Below, one piece after another: positions 16,924 to 25,992 of a DNA stretch of 36,169 nucleotides. Origin of the DNA: Deltaproteobacteria bacterium. Lineage in GTDB: Bacteria; Desulfobacterota; WTBG01; CAIYCZ01; CAIRTM01. Where the stretch lies: positions 1-36,169 of the forward strand of contig JAJRXD010000100.1 in assembly GCA_024276465.1 (NCBI GenBank), in the 5' to 3' direction. Under the pieces are notes generated by a model, which saw only the letters and a program-made list of their open reading frames with translations, did not search any database and was not told where the DNA came from. The translations under genes and the position numbers were made by a program. Every line of letters starts with the position of its first letter. Within the stretch, counting starts at the first letter, position 1.

Positions 16924-17781
16924 CTAACGCCGCGTGGTCACTTTTTTTATAAAGTATGAGAAATATATTCTTTCAAACAATTCACCGGGAAGATAACGGC
17001 GCAGTGCGAACACCAGTTTTGCCCTGCTTCCAACCATATACCTCAGCCGGGGCTTCTTTTCAGACAATGCCCTGTGGATTGCCCTGGCTACATCCAAAGG
17101 TTTTGTCGGCGATGTCTTTACCAGAAGGTCTGACAGTCGTTCGGATTCGCGAAACCATTCAAAATAAGGACTTTCGGGATTTAATGCCCCTTTTGCAACT
17201 CCACGATTAATTCCCCAGCGTTCTGTCTTGATAATGGCAGGCTCTACAAGGCTCACATGAATACCGAAAGGAAGAACTTCCTGGGCAAGTGATTCTCCAA
17301 ACCCTTCCTGCGCAAACTTGGTTGCACAATAAGCACTAACAGCAAGTGCGCCGGTCTTCCCGCCGACAGAGGTTATAATAACTATGCGCCCCTGCCTTGC
17401 CGGACGCATATACTTCAATGCAGCCCGTGTCACCGCCATTGTCCCGAAAACATTGGCCTCAAAAACACGGCGAATTTCCTCTTCTGACAGGTCCTCAAAA
17501 TAACCGCGCAACCCAATTCCTGCATTATTAACAACCCCATAAATGCCACCGGTCTGTTCATAAATGGTGCGCATCACATCATTAATGCCCTCCGGGTCAG
17601 TAATATCCAGTTGCAGCACCTGCAGGTTTAAATTGCGCTTCCTGGCCGGGGCTTCAATGGCATCGCTATCCTGCGGATTTAATGTGGTTGCATATACCTG
17701 AAAGCCTTTTTCAGCAAGGTAAAGAGCAGTTTCACGACCCAACCCTGTTGTTGCTCCTGTGACAAGGACACTGTTCACCAT
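16924..17781 (-). CDS. Short-chain dehydrogenase/reductase (classical SDR), copy 2
   Basis: 285 aa. Cofactor motif TGATTGLG (8-15), VVNNAG near 83, catalytic Ser138 (ITSV), Tyr151 and Lys155 (YCATK). The region after the second strand (ATTLNPQDSD) lacks the Arg of copy 1, so cofactor preference may differ. The start follows GAGG at eight bases. The upstream hydrolase stop is only three bases away, so the two genes are almost certainly co-translated. Together with copy 1 it could do successive or opposite redox steps on the same product, or act on different intermediates. The sequence does not settle which. Confidence 0.85.
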   Translation of the reverse strand: MVNSVLVTGATTGLGRETALYLAEKGFQVYATTLNPQDSDAIEAPARKRNLNLQVLQLDITDPEGINDVMRTIYEQTGGIYGVVNNAGIGLRGYFEDLSEEEIRRVFEANVFGTMAVTRAALKYMRPARQGRIVIITSVGGKTGALAVSAYCATKFAQEGFGESLAQEVLPFGIHVSLVEPAIIKTERWGINRGVAKGALNPESPYFEWFRESERLSDLLVKTSPTKPLDVARAIHRALSEKKPRLRYMVGSRAKLVFALRRYLPGELFERIYFSYFIKKVTTRR

Positions 17782-17784
17782 TTT

Positions 17785-18612
17785 TTACACCTCTGTTTTA
17801 GAGTTAACCAGAAAGGTTCTCAGATGGTCCACAATCATTTCAGGGTGCTCAAGCGGCCCATAGTGGTCTCCTCCGGGAATAAGAACAGCTTTACAGTTGG
17901 GGACATTGTCACGCAGATATTCATAGGTAATCAGGAAGTGAGATTTCTCTCCATATAAGGCCAGTGTAGGACAGCTTATTTTTTCTACTTTGTCCAGGGT
18001 CATCCCTGCCACCTTTTCGTAATCCTGTACAATAGTTGTGGTATCAAGCAGTTTTATTATTGTATTGCTGCGTCGTGGGCGGCCTTTAAAAGGACCGTAT
18101 CTCATGGGAATTTTTACGGTTTGCCTTAACATATAATCAGGATCGTGCCATTTTTCCCGCGGCACGTGAATATCAAATTCTTCCAACCGTTTTGCCCAGT
18201 ATGCCCAGCCTTCCCACTCCCTGCTTTTTCTCCAATCTACTAAAGCAGCAATGTTGGGCTCTATCACTACCAGCTTATTTACCCTCTCAGGATAGAGTAT
18301 ACTGAAGTGCATGGCAATATCAGCGCCCCAGCTATGGGCGACGAGGTTCACTTTTTCCATTTTTAAAGAATCAAGCAAGCCCCGCAGGTCCTCTGCCATA
18401 TTATCTGTAGTGTATCCATTGGGAGGCATATCACTTTTTCCATGACCGCGCAAGTCACAGGCCGTAAAACGAAAGTCACTCCGCAGTCGATCAACCAAAC
18501 TCAAAAACCATATGGCAAGATTTCCACCCAGCCCATGGATCAGCACCACATCGTCTCCTTTACCTGTCTGCAGATAGTGGATATTTATTCCATTCGCTAA
18601 AGCCTTTGGCAT
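17785..18612 (-). CDS. Alpha/beta-fold hydrolase (esterase/thioesterase-like)
   Basis: 275 aa from the ATG at 18612, chosen because AGGAG lies eight bases upstream; a GTG at 18621 is too close to that site. Oxyanion motif LIHGLGG (24-30), then CDLRGHGKSD, nucleophile Ser94 in VAHSWGAD and a late His in GGDHYGPLEHPE. The acid may be in the ALYGEKSHF strand. No signal peptide, so cytoplasmic. The family includes esterases, C-C hydrolases and some type II-like thioesterases. Since neither megasynthase shows a C-terminal thioesterase, this is one candidate for product release. That is inferred from context only. Confidence 0.8.
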   Translation of the reverse strand: MPKALANGINIHYLQTGKGDDVVLIHGLGGNLAIWFLSLVDRLRSDFRFTACDLRGHGKSDMPPNGYTTDNMAEDLRGLLDSLKMEKVNLVAHSWGADIAMHFSILYPERVNKLVVIEPNIAALVDWRKSREWEGWAYWAKRLEEFDIHVPREKWHDPDYMLRQTVKIPMRYGPFKGRPRRSNTIIKLLDTTTIVQDYEKVAGMTLDKVEKISCPTLALYGEKSHFLITYEYLRDNVPNCKAVLIPGGDHYGPLEHPEMIVDHLRTFLVNSKTEV

Positions 18613-18629
18613 ACTGACCACTCCTCTCT

Positions 18630-18676
18630 CTTTTTGTTAAATGCCATTCCCTGTGCTTATGCACCAAGACAAAAAG
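18630..18676. promoter_or_regulatory. Nested hairpin in the leader of the alpha/beta hydrolase gene
   Basis: CTTTTTGT (18630-18637) and ACAAAAAG (18669-18676) are perfect 8-bp arms. Inside them GTGC-TTAT-GCAC (18653-18664) forms a second hairpin. The whole structure fills the 67-bp gap between the AlkP and hydrolase genes, and the lower arm adjoins the hydrolase RBS (AGGAG). It could modulate translation or mRNA decay within the operon. No T-run placed for termination. Confidence 0.45.
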
Positions 18677-18679
18677 TTC

Positions 18680-20290
18680 TTATTCTATATAGCCCAGAGC
18701 CCTAAGCCGTTTCGCTATTAAAGCCTCTGTTTCATCATCATAACCCAATTCCGCTGTGCTTTGACTGGTGACCGGCGACATGGATCTGGAAGCATTTCCA
18801 GTCAGCACAGGACGTTTAGCAAGCATTGACTGTTCAAGGATATATTCGGGCACACTGCCTTCCATATCAGCCGGAACCGGCAGCTCCAGGGAGTAAAACA
18901 ACAGCGGTGCAACATCAAGAATTGAAGTTTGATCAACAGTAATGCCCTGGCGTATGCCGGGACCCCGTGCTATGATAATTCCCTCAGGGCGATGAGTGCC
19001 ACTCGGTTCAGGGCAAAGCCTGATGGTGCTGTCCGATGACAGAATTGAAAACATTCCACCATCCCTTAAGGCCAGCGTCAGATCAGGAGCCAGATGCATG
19101 TTTGGACCGTCAAAAGCCTCCTCCCTGGTCCATATGCGGGTAACCATCTGTTCACCAGTGCTTGGACTTACAAGTTTATAGAGGGATTCCATTAATTTGC
19201 TGCGAAAACTCTCATAATCTTTCTCTGAGACTCCTTTATTGTTATTGCTTTCAGCTTTTACAATGTGTATACCATTGCTGCTCGGGGTTGATGCATAAGC
19301 CAGGGTTTTATCCCAGTCCAGCATATATACATGACGTGCAAGCTGACCCATGCCAAGGGTTGCCGATTCCCCCTCTTTAGGTGGCTCATCATCAGCCCAC
19401 GTCAAATAACCATTTTGTTCCAGCCATGAATTGACAAAAAAAATTTCCTTTTGAGCCCCAAAACCATGATCAGATGCCATCACAATGGTAGCTTCAGGGC
19501 CAGCCACCCCTGCGATTTCAGCAAGAAATCTATCAAGCTGCCGGAAATATTCAAGACAAAGGTCTCGGATTTTGCCTTCCCATGATGATAACTGTCCAGA
19601 CAGACAATTGGGATCCAGAAAACGCCAGCACAGGTGTTGCAGTTTATCCACGCCATCAAAAAGTATGCCGGTGAGCTCACAAGGGTCCTCGTTCATCAGA
19701 TGAAGTAAAATCTTGAACCACTGTTGCTCCCGGCGAATATGCGTGTTTATCCAGTCTTCATACTCTTCGTGCTTACATCCTTCAACTGCTTTTTCCTCGT
19801 GTGACATATCCATTGCGAGCTCTCTCGGATTAAAGCCGGGGAGAGATTTTAGCCGGTCATATAAGCCGTCAGGATAACATCCAAACCGTAACTGCCGCGA
19901 CGTCATCCAGCCACCTGAAACCACATTACCATTAACCTCTGGTGGTGGCATCATCAATGGAAAATTCAAAGAGGTTACTCTCATACCACTGCGACTGACA
20001 TTTGACCAAACGGTCTCACAAAGAAGGTTGTTAGAAGTAGTAAAACTGATATGGTGATTCTCACTCTCCCTCTGAAAAAAATCGAAAATACCATGGTGAC
20101 CCGGACTCCGCCCTGTGACCAGTGAAGTCCATGCCGGTGGTGTTAATGGAGGAACTGTTGAAAGCAGTTCTGCCCGTGTTCCCGAGGCCATAAATTCTTT
20201 CATGAAAGGCATAACACCTTCATTTATGAGTGGATCAAGGATAGAAAATGTGGCTCCATCCAGCCCTATCAACACAGTCTGGTTCTTCAT
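18680..20290 (-). CDS. Cytoplasmic AlkP-superfamily phosphohydrolase/phosphomutase-like protein (COG3379 type)
   Basis: 536 aa from MKNQTVLIGLDGATFSILDP. A longer frame would run into the ACP gene, and GAGG lies 12 bases upstream of this ATG. The metal and nucleophile set is visible: Asp11 (LIGLDGA), Thr50 (PPLTPPAWTSLVTG), Asp215 and His219 (GVDKLQH), Asp274-His275 (ASDHGFG) and a later His in SGTHRPEG. LTPPAWTSLVTGRSPGHHGIFDF is typical of the predicted phosphohydrolase/phosphomutase group. No signal peptide. It follows the free ACP by 19 bases, so it probably acts in the same pathway, perhaps on a phosphorylated intermediate or in transfer of a phospho head group. Substrate unknown. Confidence 0.82.
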   Translation of the reverse strand: MKNQTVLIGLDGATFSILDPLINEGVMPFMKEFMASGTRAELLSTVPPLTPPAWTSLVTGRSPGHHGIFDFFQRESENHHISFTTSNNLLCETVWSNVSRSGMRVTSLNFPLMMPPPEVNGNVVSGGWMTSRQLRFGCYPDGLYDRLKSLPGFNPRELAMDMSHEEKAVEGCKHEEYEDWINTHIRREQQWFKILLHLMNEDPCELTGILFDGVDKLQHLCWRFLDPNCLSGQLSSWEGKIRDLCLEYFRQLDRFLAEIAGVAGPEATIVMASDHGFGAQKEIFFVNSWLEQNGYLTWADDEPPKEGESATLGMGQLARHVYMLDWDKTLAYASTPSSNGIHIVKAESNNNKGVSEKDYESFRSKLMESLYKLVSPSTGEQMVTRIWTREEAFDGPNMHLAPDLTLALRDGGMFSILSSDSTIRLCPEPSGTHRPEGIIIARGPGIRQGITVDQTSILDVAPLLFYSLELPVPADMEGSVPEYILEQSMLAKRPVLTGNASRSMSPVTSQSTAELGYDDETEALIAKRLRALGYIE

Positions 20291-20309
20291 AATATTTATT
20301 TTCCTCTGT

Positions 20310-20600
20310 TTATTTGTTGCTGTTAAGATGTTTATCAATAAATTCAACAAATTCCTCCACACAAATGTACCGAACTTCTCTTTGACCTATCTCTGATAAA
20401 AACCAGGCAAAAGGAAGTGTCTTGTTATATTTTTTCTGGATAGTTTCCCCTAACACTACAATATCAAGTGACTCAAGCCCAAGATCAGAAACAAGAAAAG
20501 TTTTAGCGGTAATGCCTCCGGAATATTCCCAGTCATCAAGCATTTGATTCAGCATTTCAAGTAAAGTATTAAAAATAGATTCTTTGCTTATCTCAGTCAT
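20310..20600 (-). CDS. Free-standing acyl carrier protein
   Basis: 96 aa starting MTEISKESIFNTLLEM. The 4'-phosphopantetheine site is Ser44 in DLGLESLDIV, matching the D-x-G-x-x-S-L pattern of ACPs. The predicted helices before and after the site fit the four-helix fold; the C-terminal half (YICVEEFVEFIDKHL) is normal. The ATG follows AGGGAG at six bases. The upstream megasynthase stop is separated by only one base, which indicates translational coupling. It is probably primed by the PPTase at the end of that megasynthase. It may carry a starter unit or receive the finished chain for the downstream AlkP, hydrolase or glycosyltransferase steps. Confidence 0.85.
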   Translation of the reverse strand: MTEISKESIFNTLLEMLNQMLDDWEYSGGITAKTFLVSDLGLESLDIVVLGETIQKKYNKTLPFAWFLSEIGQREVRYICVEEFVEFIDKHLNSNK

Positions 20601-20601
20601 G

Positions 20602-23600
20602 TTAAACTCCCTGAAAAACAGTACTGGTAAAAATATAGTTTTTTTCCATGTCAGCATGTACAAACAGCGTTGTTTTAGCAAGATTGGGAAACTCCTCTGC
20701 AAGTCTGCCCCTTAAAGTCACTTTAACAGTGCCTGTTGCTGCATCATACCCTTGCACAGACAGGCTATGAGGACCTTCTGTCAGACCACGCCCAAGGGCC
20801 TTTGCCAGGGCCTCCTTTGCACACCAGAACCGTAGTGCCAAATAAGGCTGTTCCGATTCTTTAAACGAATCCAACAGGCTGCGCTCTTGAGAAGTAAAAG
20901 CTGTTTTGATGAATGATTCGTCAAGAGGGCGAATCTGTTCAATATCAAAACCGACCCTGTTTCCTGCCCTGGAGTTACAGACAATGGCTGCAGCCATTTC
21001 GTTAGTGTGTGCTAAAGAGAGGGCTGGCACCGCACCTGTTTTATCTATACAGGCTCCAGCCGGCACAGGACGCCCATAGCCGTCCGTTCCTATTTCTATA
21101 TCGGCAGGACCTGCTTCTATATCATAGTGCTTCTTGAGAAGACCTCGAATAGCATCCTTAGCCGCAAGCCTTCCCATAAGCCACTGGGTTTTCCTCTTTC
21201 CTGATTTTCCTAAATTTCGAAATTTTTTCCTCTCATTGTGATTTAAAATCAGATGACTGAAAACCTGCATCCAGAACTCTTCATCTCCACTGGAAAACCT
21301 CCCTGTTCTGCAGCAGTATAAAGACTGGTTGTCAGGAAAAGGTTTAACAGGGGCATCCCATTTCATGCTGGGAACTACTTTAAGAGGGGAAAGGAGAAAC
21401 TGGTACATATTGGCCGGCAAATCAAACCTTTTATCCTCCCAGCCTTCCAGACGCATCCAGAGATGTCCATCTTCTCCTATCATATCAATGTCAGAAAGTA
21501 CCCGCATGGTACCTTCAAGATTTATCCTGGCCTGACACCGGACATTTTGGTGCAGATGAAGCCGGGACCGGTAAATATGCAACGCCTTTACCCGGAAGGG
21601 AAAGATCAAAAAGCCTGTCTTTAAATGTTCCATGGTCCAAAAACCAATAACCTGCCCTGCAGCATCCAGCACGACAGGATCCGTAACAAATCCGGGATTT
21701 TTTTCAAAGCGAAAAAAATTGTTGACAGACAGTACTTTTAGTGAACAGATGGAGCCATTCTCCCCCCAGCGATCAACAGATGAAACCCCTTGCCAGCATG
21801 GACCGTGAAACATTGCCTTAGTATAAAGCTCTTCAGAAGTCCATTTGGAGTCTCTTTCGTTGCGAAGAGAAAGTTCATCCACAACTGGTGGTTCAGGATA
21901 TGCATCCCCAAAAATCATTGTTCCCTCTATAACAGGCTTGTCTGAATTGGTTTGGTCTTTTTCTGTTGTATAAATTTTAACTTCAATCTCGCTGTTGGTT
22001 TCCAGTATTCGGCACGCATAAATTTTTAAGTTTACAGCGTTTTCTTCCAGCGCAATCCATTTATGTGCACGGATATTTTTCATTCCTGTCAGTATTTTAT
22101 CATTAACAAGAAGCGAGGCTGCTTCGGCAAGTATCTCCATACTCATTGTAAGAGGCATCACCGGAAGAGGTCTTAAGGTTTTGTCCACACTGGACATCTT
22201 TCCACCAAGTGTATGATCAAGAAGGAACAGGTCTTCATCCAAACTGATACACCTGAGTGCCGTAAGTTCCTGACCCGGAACAAAAGAAATTATCCTGTCA
22301 ATAAACGGATACTTTTTAAGCTCCTCATTTTCTGAAAAACCTGCTTTTGTCTCTGTAATCTCCGGGTTGTTTAGCGCATTAGCCTGTTCAGAAGACTGAT
22401 CCCCGGCTGATTCCAAAATCCCATCCCAAAAATCAACTATCTGTTGAAGGGTCTTAAGGCTTGCTATCTGTTCTGTCTCATGGCCCATCTTTCTGCCTAA
22501 GCTTTCATTCAGTGCCCCTATAATCTCAGTACGTTTGATGGAGTCGATCCCCAAATCAGCCTCCATATCCAGATTGAGATCAAGCATTTTCCGGGGATAA
22601 CCGGTCCTCTCGCTGACAATTTCAATTAACCTCTTCTGAACTGTCTGAAGATGATCTTCTGCTATCTCTTCACTCATCACAGGAATTCCAGTATTGATCC
22701 CGGAAGAAATCGAAGTCTTTGGCAAATCAGAAGATTGAGCTGTAATGTTATTCTTGCTTTCATTATCTGTCACCTCAACATCCGATGAGGCTAAATATGT
22801 ATGCATAACCTGCTTTTGCAGTTCCAAAAACTGCTCCATGGTTTTCAAATAGTCAGACATTACCTGATTAGAGGAAGAGTCTCCAGAACCTGACTGGCAA
22901 ACTGATTCCATGTCAGGTAAAGGAGCGCTGTTTAGACCGTCAAATGGCAAAGAAGGCTGTACGTCCTCCGAAAGGTCCTCTTTGAGGCTATGGGGATCAG
23001 TTGAAAAAACCGTAGAATCAGGTTTCAGGGCAGAGACTCTGGAGCACAGTCTTTTTGCTGTATCTGCCGGGACCCTCATGGGTGGCCAGCCAGTCGCTAA
23101 TTTTATTACAGATGCCGGCTTTTTGGCTTTTTCTTTCTCATCAGGACTCTGATCGAACAAAACCTTCTGGGGACCCCGATACTGGTAAAGGCAGCCTATG
23201 TTCAGCGGCACTCCATGTGCCGCTAAAATTCCAATCAAATGATTGATTTGTGTGGTTCCGGAACGCCGCTCTGTATTGGCTGGAACGGCAATGTAATCTT
23301 TAGTCCTGAGGATATCATCCACAAAAGCGCTAAGATTGCCTCTTGGTCCGACTTCTACAAATATTCTGACACCATCTGAGTACATTCTTTCTATGGTCTT
23401 GCGAAACTCAACCGGGCGCACCCAGTGATCTACTGCTATCTTTCGAATTTCTTCAGGATCTTCGGGAAAAAGATCAATAGTCGTACACGAGTATATTGGA
23501 ATAACAGGAGATGAAATTGGCCAGCGTTTAAAAAATTGTCGCATGTTTTCCGCATAATCCTTAAATAACCGGGTATGATAAGGCCTGTCAAAGGGCAGAA

Positions 23601-25992
23601 CCTGGCATATAATCCCCTGACGTGTCATCTCTTCAACAGCTTTTTTTACATCAGCCTCAGCCCCTGCAATAACCGTCTGATGGGGGCAGTTATCCATGGC
23701 AATGTACAGGCTGCCATCAAGCTGTCTGATTAAGGCATTAACTTTTTCCGAGTCCGAACCTACGGCAGCCAGGAGTGCGCGTGGAATACTTTTGCTGGCA
23801 GCCACATCCGCATAGTTTTTGTTCAGTTCGAGCGCGCGCTCACCATTGGATGAGCTGTCAATGAGGCTGAAAATTCCAGAAACGCTCATGGCAGAATATT
23901 CACCAGTGCTGTGTCCCAGTATAACATCAGGTTTAACCTCAAGCTGACTGAGAAGAGCAAACAGGGCATCGTTAGCAGTTAACACCGCTTCAACAGCTCC
24001 ATCCATCTCCCAAATCTTCTTCTCTGCCGCTTTCCTTTGGGCTTCAGAAAATACAGGGGGAGGGAAAATAAAATCACTGAGCAGATAGCCCCTGGCATGT
24101 CCGCTGAAAATGCCATCCATTCTGTCAAAGCATTTTCTCACTTCAGGAAAATGCATGCACAGATCAGAAAGCATATTAATATACTGTGACCCCTCCCCAG
24201 GGAACAGAAAGGCAAGTTTTCCCTCCTTGTTCAGCTGTTGCTCAAAAAAATAGATGCCCTTCCGGTCCTTGATTTGCCTGCATGCCTGATCTTCAAGCTG
24301 TTTAAGTGCATAGGCCAGTTTTGTTTCCAGTTCCTGAAGAGATTGAGCAACAATTGCCAGCCGGTAAGGCGTACTGCCCAGAGAACTGCTCAGAGTGTAG
24401 GCAAGATCTTTCAACTCCACCTGTGGCTGCCCGGAAAGATAGTTCTGAATTTGTTGCCCCTTAAAAATCAATTCATCGCGTGATTTACCATGAAGAATGA
24501 AGACCTCTGTATCCCATCGATGCTGGCAACAATCTGATCCCAGATCATTACTCCCCCTGCTTTCTTCAAGTATTGCATGTGCGTTAATGCCGCCAAAACC
24601 GAATGCATTTACACCGGCTCTGCGTGGTGCTTCCTGAGAACCATGAATCCATGGCCTTGTTTCCGTATTGATATAAAATGGTGTTTTCTCCAAGGCAAAT
24701 TTTGGGTTTGGCTCTTCCACATTGAGCGTGGGTGGCAAAACCTTGTGATAAAGGGACAGAGCCGCTTTAATAATCCCGGCTATGCCTGCAGCCGGCATGG
24801 TGTGCCCGATCATGGATTTGATCGAGCCTACTGCACACCACGGCAATTTGTTATTTATAGGGCCAAAGACCCTTGAGAGGGTTTGCATTTCAGCTGCGTC
24901 CCCGGCACTGGTCCCGGTACCATGTGCTTCAATCAGACCAACTGTTTCAGGTAAAATTCGGGCTGCATCATAAGCGCGTTGCATGGCCAGTTCCTGTCCT
25001 TCTGATCGAGGGGCCAAAACTCCAAGCCCATGACCATCGCTGGAAGTCCCCACCCCTTTAATGAGTGCATAGATCCTGTTGCCTGCCCGCTCAGCATCAG
25101 AGCGCCGCTTGATGATTATCATTCCAATTCCCTCGCCGAGAATAGTGCCATCAGAATCTTTGTCAAAGGGTCGGATCTGTCCTTTGCGAGAGAGCGCGTT
25201 AAGTTGACAGAAAATCCCAAGTATGGGTACAGGGGTCGTAATCTGGGAGCCACCCACCAGGGCCAGATCAATCTTTCCTTCAAGCAGTTCTCTCGCCGCG
25301 ATATCAATGGCAAGCAGCGATGAGGCACAAGCTCCGTCAACAGTATAACTGGGGCCCATCAAATCCAGTTGATTTGCTATACGTCCGGCAACAATGTTGG
25401 GAATCAGACCGGCGACTGAGTCAGAATTAAAAGCTGGCAGGCATTTCTTCATCTCCTGCCTGATAGTTGCCAGGTCAGTACTGGTATATTCAGGATGGAG
25501 GCTCTTTAATATTTCGAGGGTCTGGTCTACAACAAGACTGTTTTGAACCAGACTTAAATTGCCTCGATTGAGATAGTTCCCCTTGCCCAGAATCACAGCT
25601 GTTCGGTGTGCCTCAGGCGGTCGGCTCCGGTACCCGGCATCTGCCAACGCGTCCCGGGCTATTTTAAGAGCCAGCCATTGATCCGGCTCCCCTCCTTCCA
25701 CAGCTTTTGGCATGATGCCGTTATCAAATGGGTCAAAGTCTGCTAAAGGTCCTATATATCCGCCGCGCTTACAGTATACCCGATCATTTTCCGTAGAGTC
25801 AGGATCATAATATATCTCGGAATCCCACGCTTCAGCCGGGGGATCGGTAATGCTGTCAACTTTGAAGATGATATTTTCCCAGTATGTCTTAAGGTCTGGA
25901 GCACCTGGAAAGAGGCAAGCCATTCCAATGATAGCAACTTCTTCTTTCTCCTCCTTCTTCCTTGAACAGTTTGGGACTTCAGAGCGTGACAT
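20602..25992 (-). CDS. Megasynthase 2: KS-AT-ACP-DH-PPTase type I polyketide/lipid synthase
   Basis: 1796 aa. KS at about 17-476 with Cys222 (DGACASS), His357 (EAHGTGT) and His397 (IGHT). AT at about 592-905 with Ser695 (GHSTGE) and His806 (RPYHTRLF); the Arg that binds the malonyl carboxylate is replaced by Asn/Lys near 724-725. A linker near 1052-1067 carries M-x2-FL-x2-Q-x2-VM-x-TYL. A single ACP has Ser1151 (DLGIDSIKR). A PfaA/HglE-like product-template/DH fold spans about 1230-1540, with His1260 (LDHTLGG), a longer spacer before PLPVMPLT, and Asp1443 (VLDAAGQ). An Sfp-type PPTase lies at about 1600-1796 with GFDIE (Asp1683, Glu1685) and FWCAKEAL (Trp1723, Lys1726, Glu1727). No KR or ER is present, so reduction depends on the partner. 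The ATG overlaps the partner's stop by one base (TAATG). Confidence 0.9.
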   Translation of the reverse strand: MSRSEVPNCSRKKEEKEEVAIIGMACLFPGAPDLKTYWENIIFKVDSITDPPAEAWDSEIYYDPDSTENDRVYCKRGGYIGPLADFDPFDNGIMPKAVEGGEPDQWLALKIARDALADAGYRSRPPEAHRTAVILGKGNYLNRGNLSLVQNSLVVDQTLEILKSLHPEYTSTDLATIRQEMKKCLPAFNSDSVAGLIPNIVAGRIANQLDLMGPSYTVDGACASSLLAIDIAARELLEGKIDLALVGGSQITTPVPILGIFCQLNALSRKGQIRPFDKDSDGTILGEGIGMIIIKRRSDAERAGNRIYALIKGVGTSSDGHGLGVLAPRSEGQELAMQRAYDAARILPETVGLIEAHGTGTSAGDAAEMQTLSRVFGPINNKLPWCAVGSIKSMIGHTMPAAGIAGIIKAALSLYHKVLPPTLNVEEPNPKFALEKTPFYINTETRPWIHGSQEAPRRAGVNAFGFGGINAHAILEESRGSNDLGSDCCQHRWDTEVFILHGKSRDELIFKGQQIQNYLSGQPQVELKDLAYTLSSSLGSTPYRLAIVAQSLQELETKLAYALKQLEDQACRQIKDRKGIYFFEQQLNKEGKLAFLFPGEGSQYINMLSDLCMHFPEVRKCFDRMDGIFSGHARGYLLSDFIFPPPVFSEAQRKAAEKKIWEMDGAVEAVLTANDALFALLSQLEVKPDVILGHSTGEYSAMSVSGIFSLIDSSSNGERALELNKNYADVAASKSIPRALLAAVGSDSEKVNALIRQLDGSLYIAMDNCPHQTVIAGAEADVKKAVEEMTRQGIICQVLPFDRPYHTRLFKDYAENMRQFFKRWPISSPVIPIYSCTTIDLFPEDPEEIRKIAVDHWVRPVEFRKTIERMYSDGVRIFVEVGPRGNLSAFVDDILRTKDYIAVPANTERRSGTTQINHLIGILAAHGVPLNIGCLYQYRGPQKVLFDQSPDEKEKAKKPASVIKLATGWPPMRVPADTAKRLCSRVSALKPDSTVFSTDPHSLKEDLSEDVQPSLPFDGLNSAPLPDMESVCQSGSGDSSSNQVMSDYLKTMEQFLELQKQVMHTYLASSDVEVTDNESKNNITAQSSDLPKTSISSGINTGIPVMSEEIAEDHLQTVQKRLIEIVSERTGYPRKMLDLNLDMEADLGIDSIKRTEIIGALNESLGRKMGHETEQIASLKTLQQIVDFWDGILESAGDQSSEQANALNNPEITETKAGFSENEELKKYPFIDRIISFVPGQELTALRCISLDEDLFLLDHTLGGKMSSVDKTLRPLPVMPLTMSMEILAEAASLLVNDKILTGMKNIRAHKWIALEENAVNLKIYACRILETNSEIEVKIYTTEKDQTNSDKPVIEGTMIFGDAYPEPPVVDELSLRNERDSKWTSEELYTKAMFHGPCWQGVSSVDRWGENGSICSLKVLSVNNFFRFEKNPGFVTDPVVLDAAGQVIGFWTMEHLKTGFLIFPFRVKALHIYRSRLHLHQNVRCQARINLEGTMRVLSDIDMIGEDGHLWMRLEGWEDKRFDLPANMYQFLLSPLKVVPSMKWDAPVKPFPDNQSLYCCRTGRFSSGDEEFWMQVFSHLILNHNERKKFRNLGKSGKRKTQWLMGRLAAKDAIRGLLKKHYDIEAGPADIEIGTDGYGRPVPAGACIDKTGAVPALSLAHTNEMAAAIVCNSRAGNRVGFDIEQIRPLDESFIKTAFTSQERSLLDSFKESEQPYLALRFWCAKEALAKALGRGLTEGPHSLSVQGYDAATGTVKVTLRGRLAEEFPNLAKTTLFVHADMEKNYIFTSTVFQGV

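Noticed and set aside
20602-25992. Enediyne PksE
   Set aside because: The C-terminal PPTase is similar in placement, but the KR is missing and there is no thioesterase or other enediyne-core companion gene (UnbL/U/V type) nearby.
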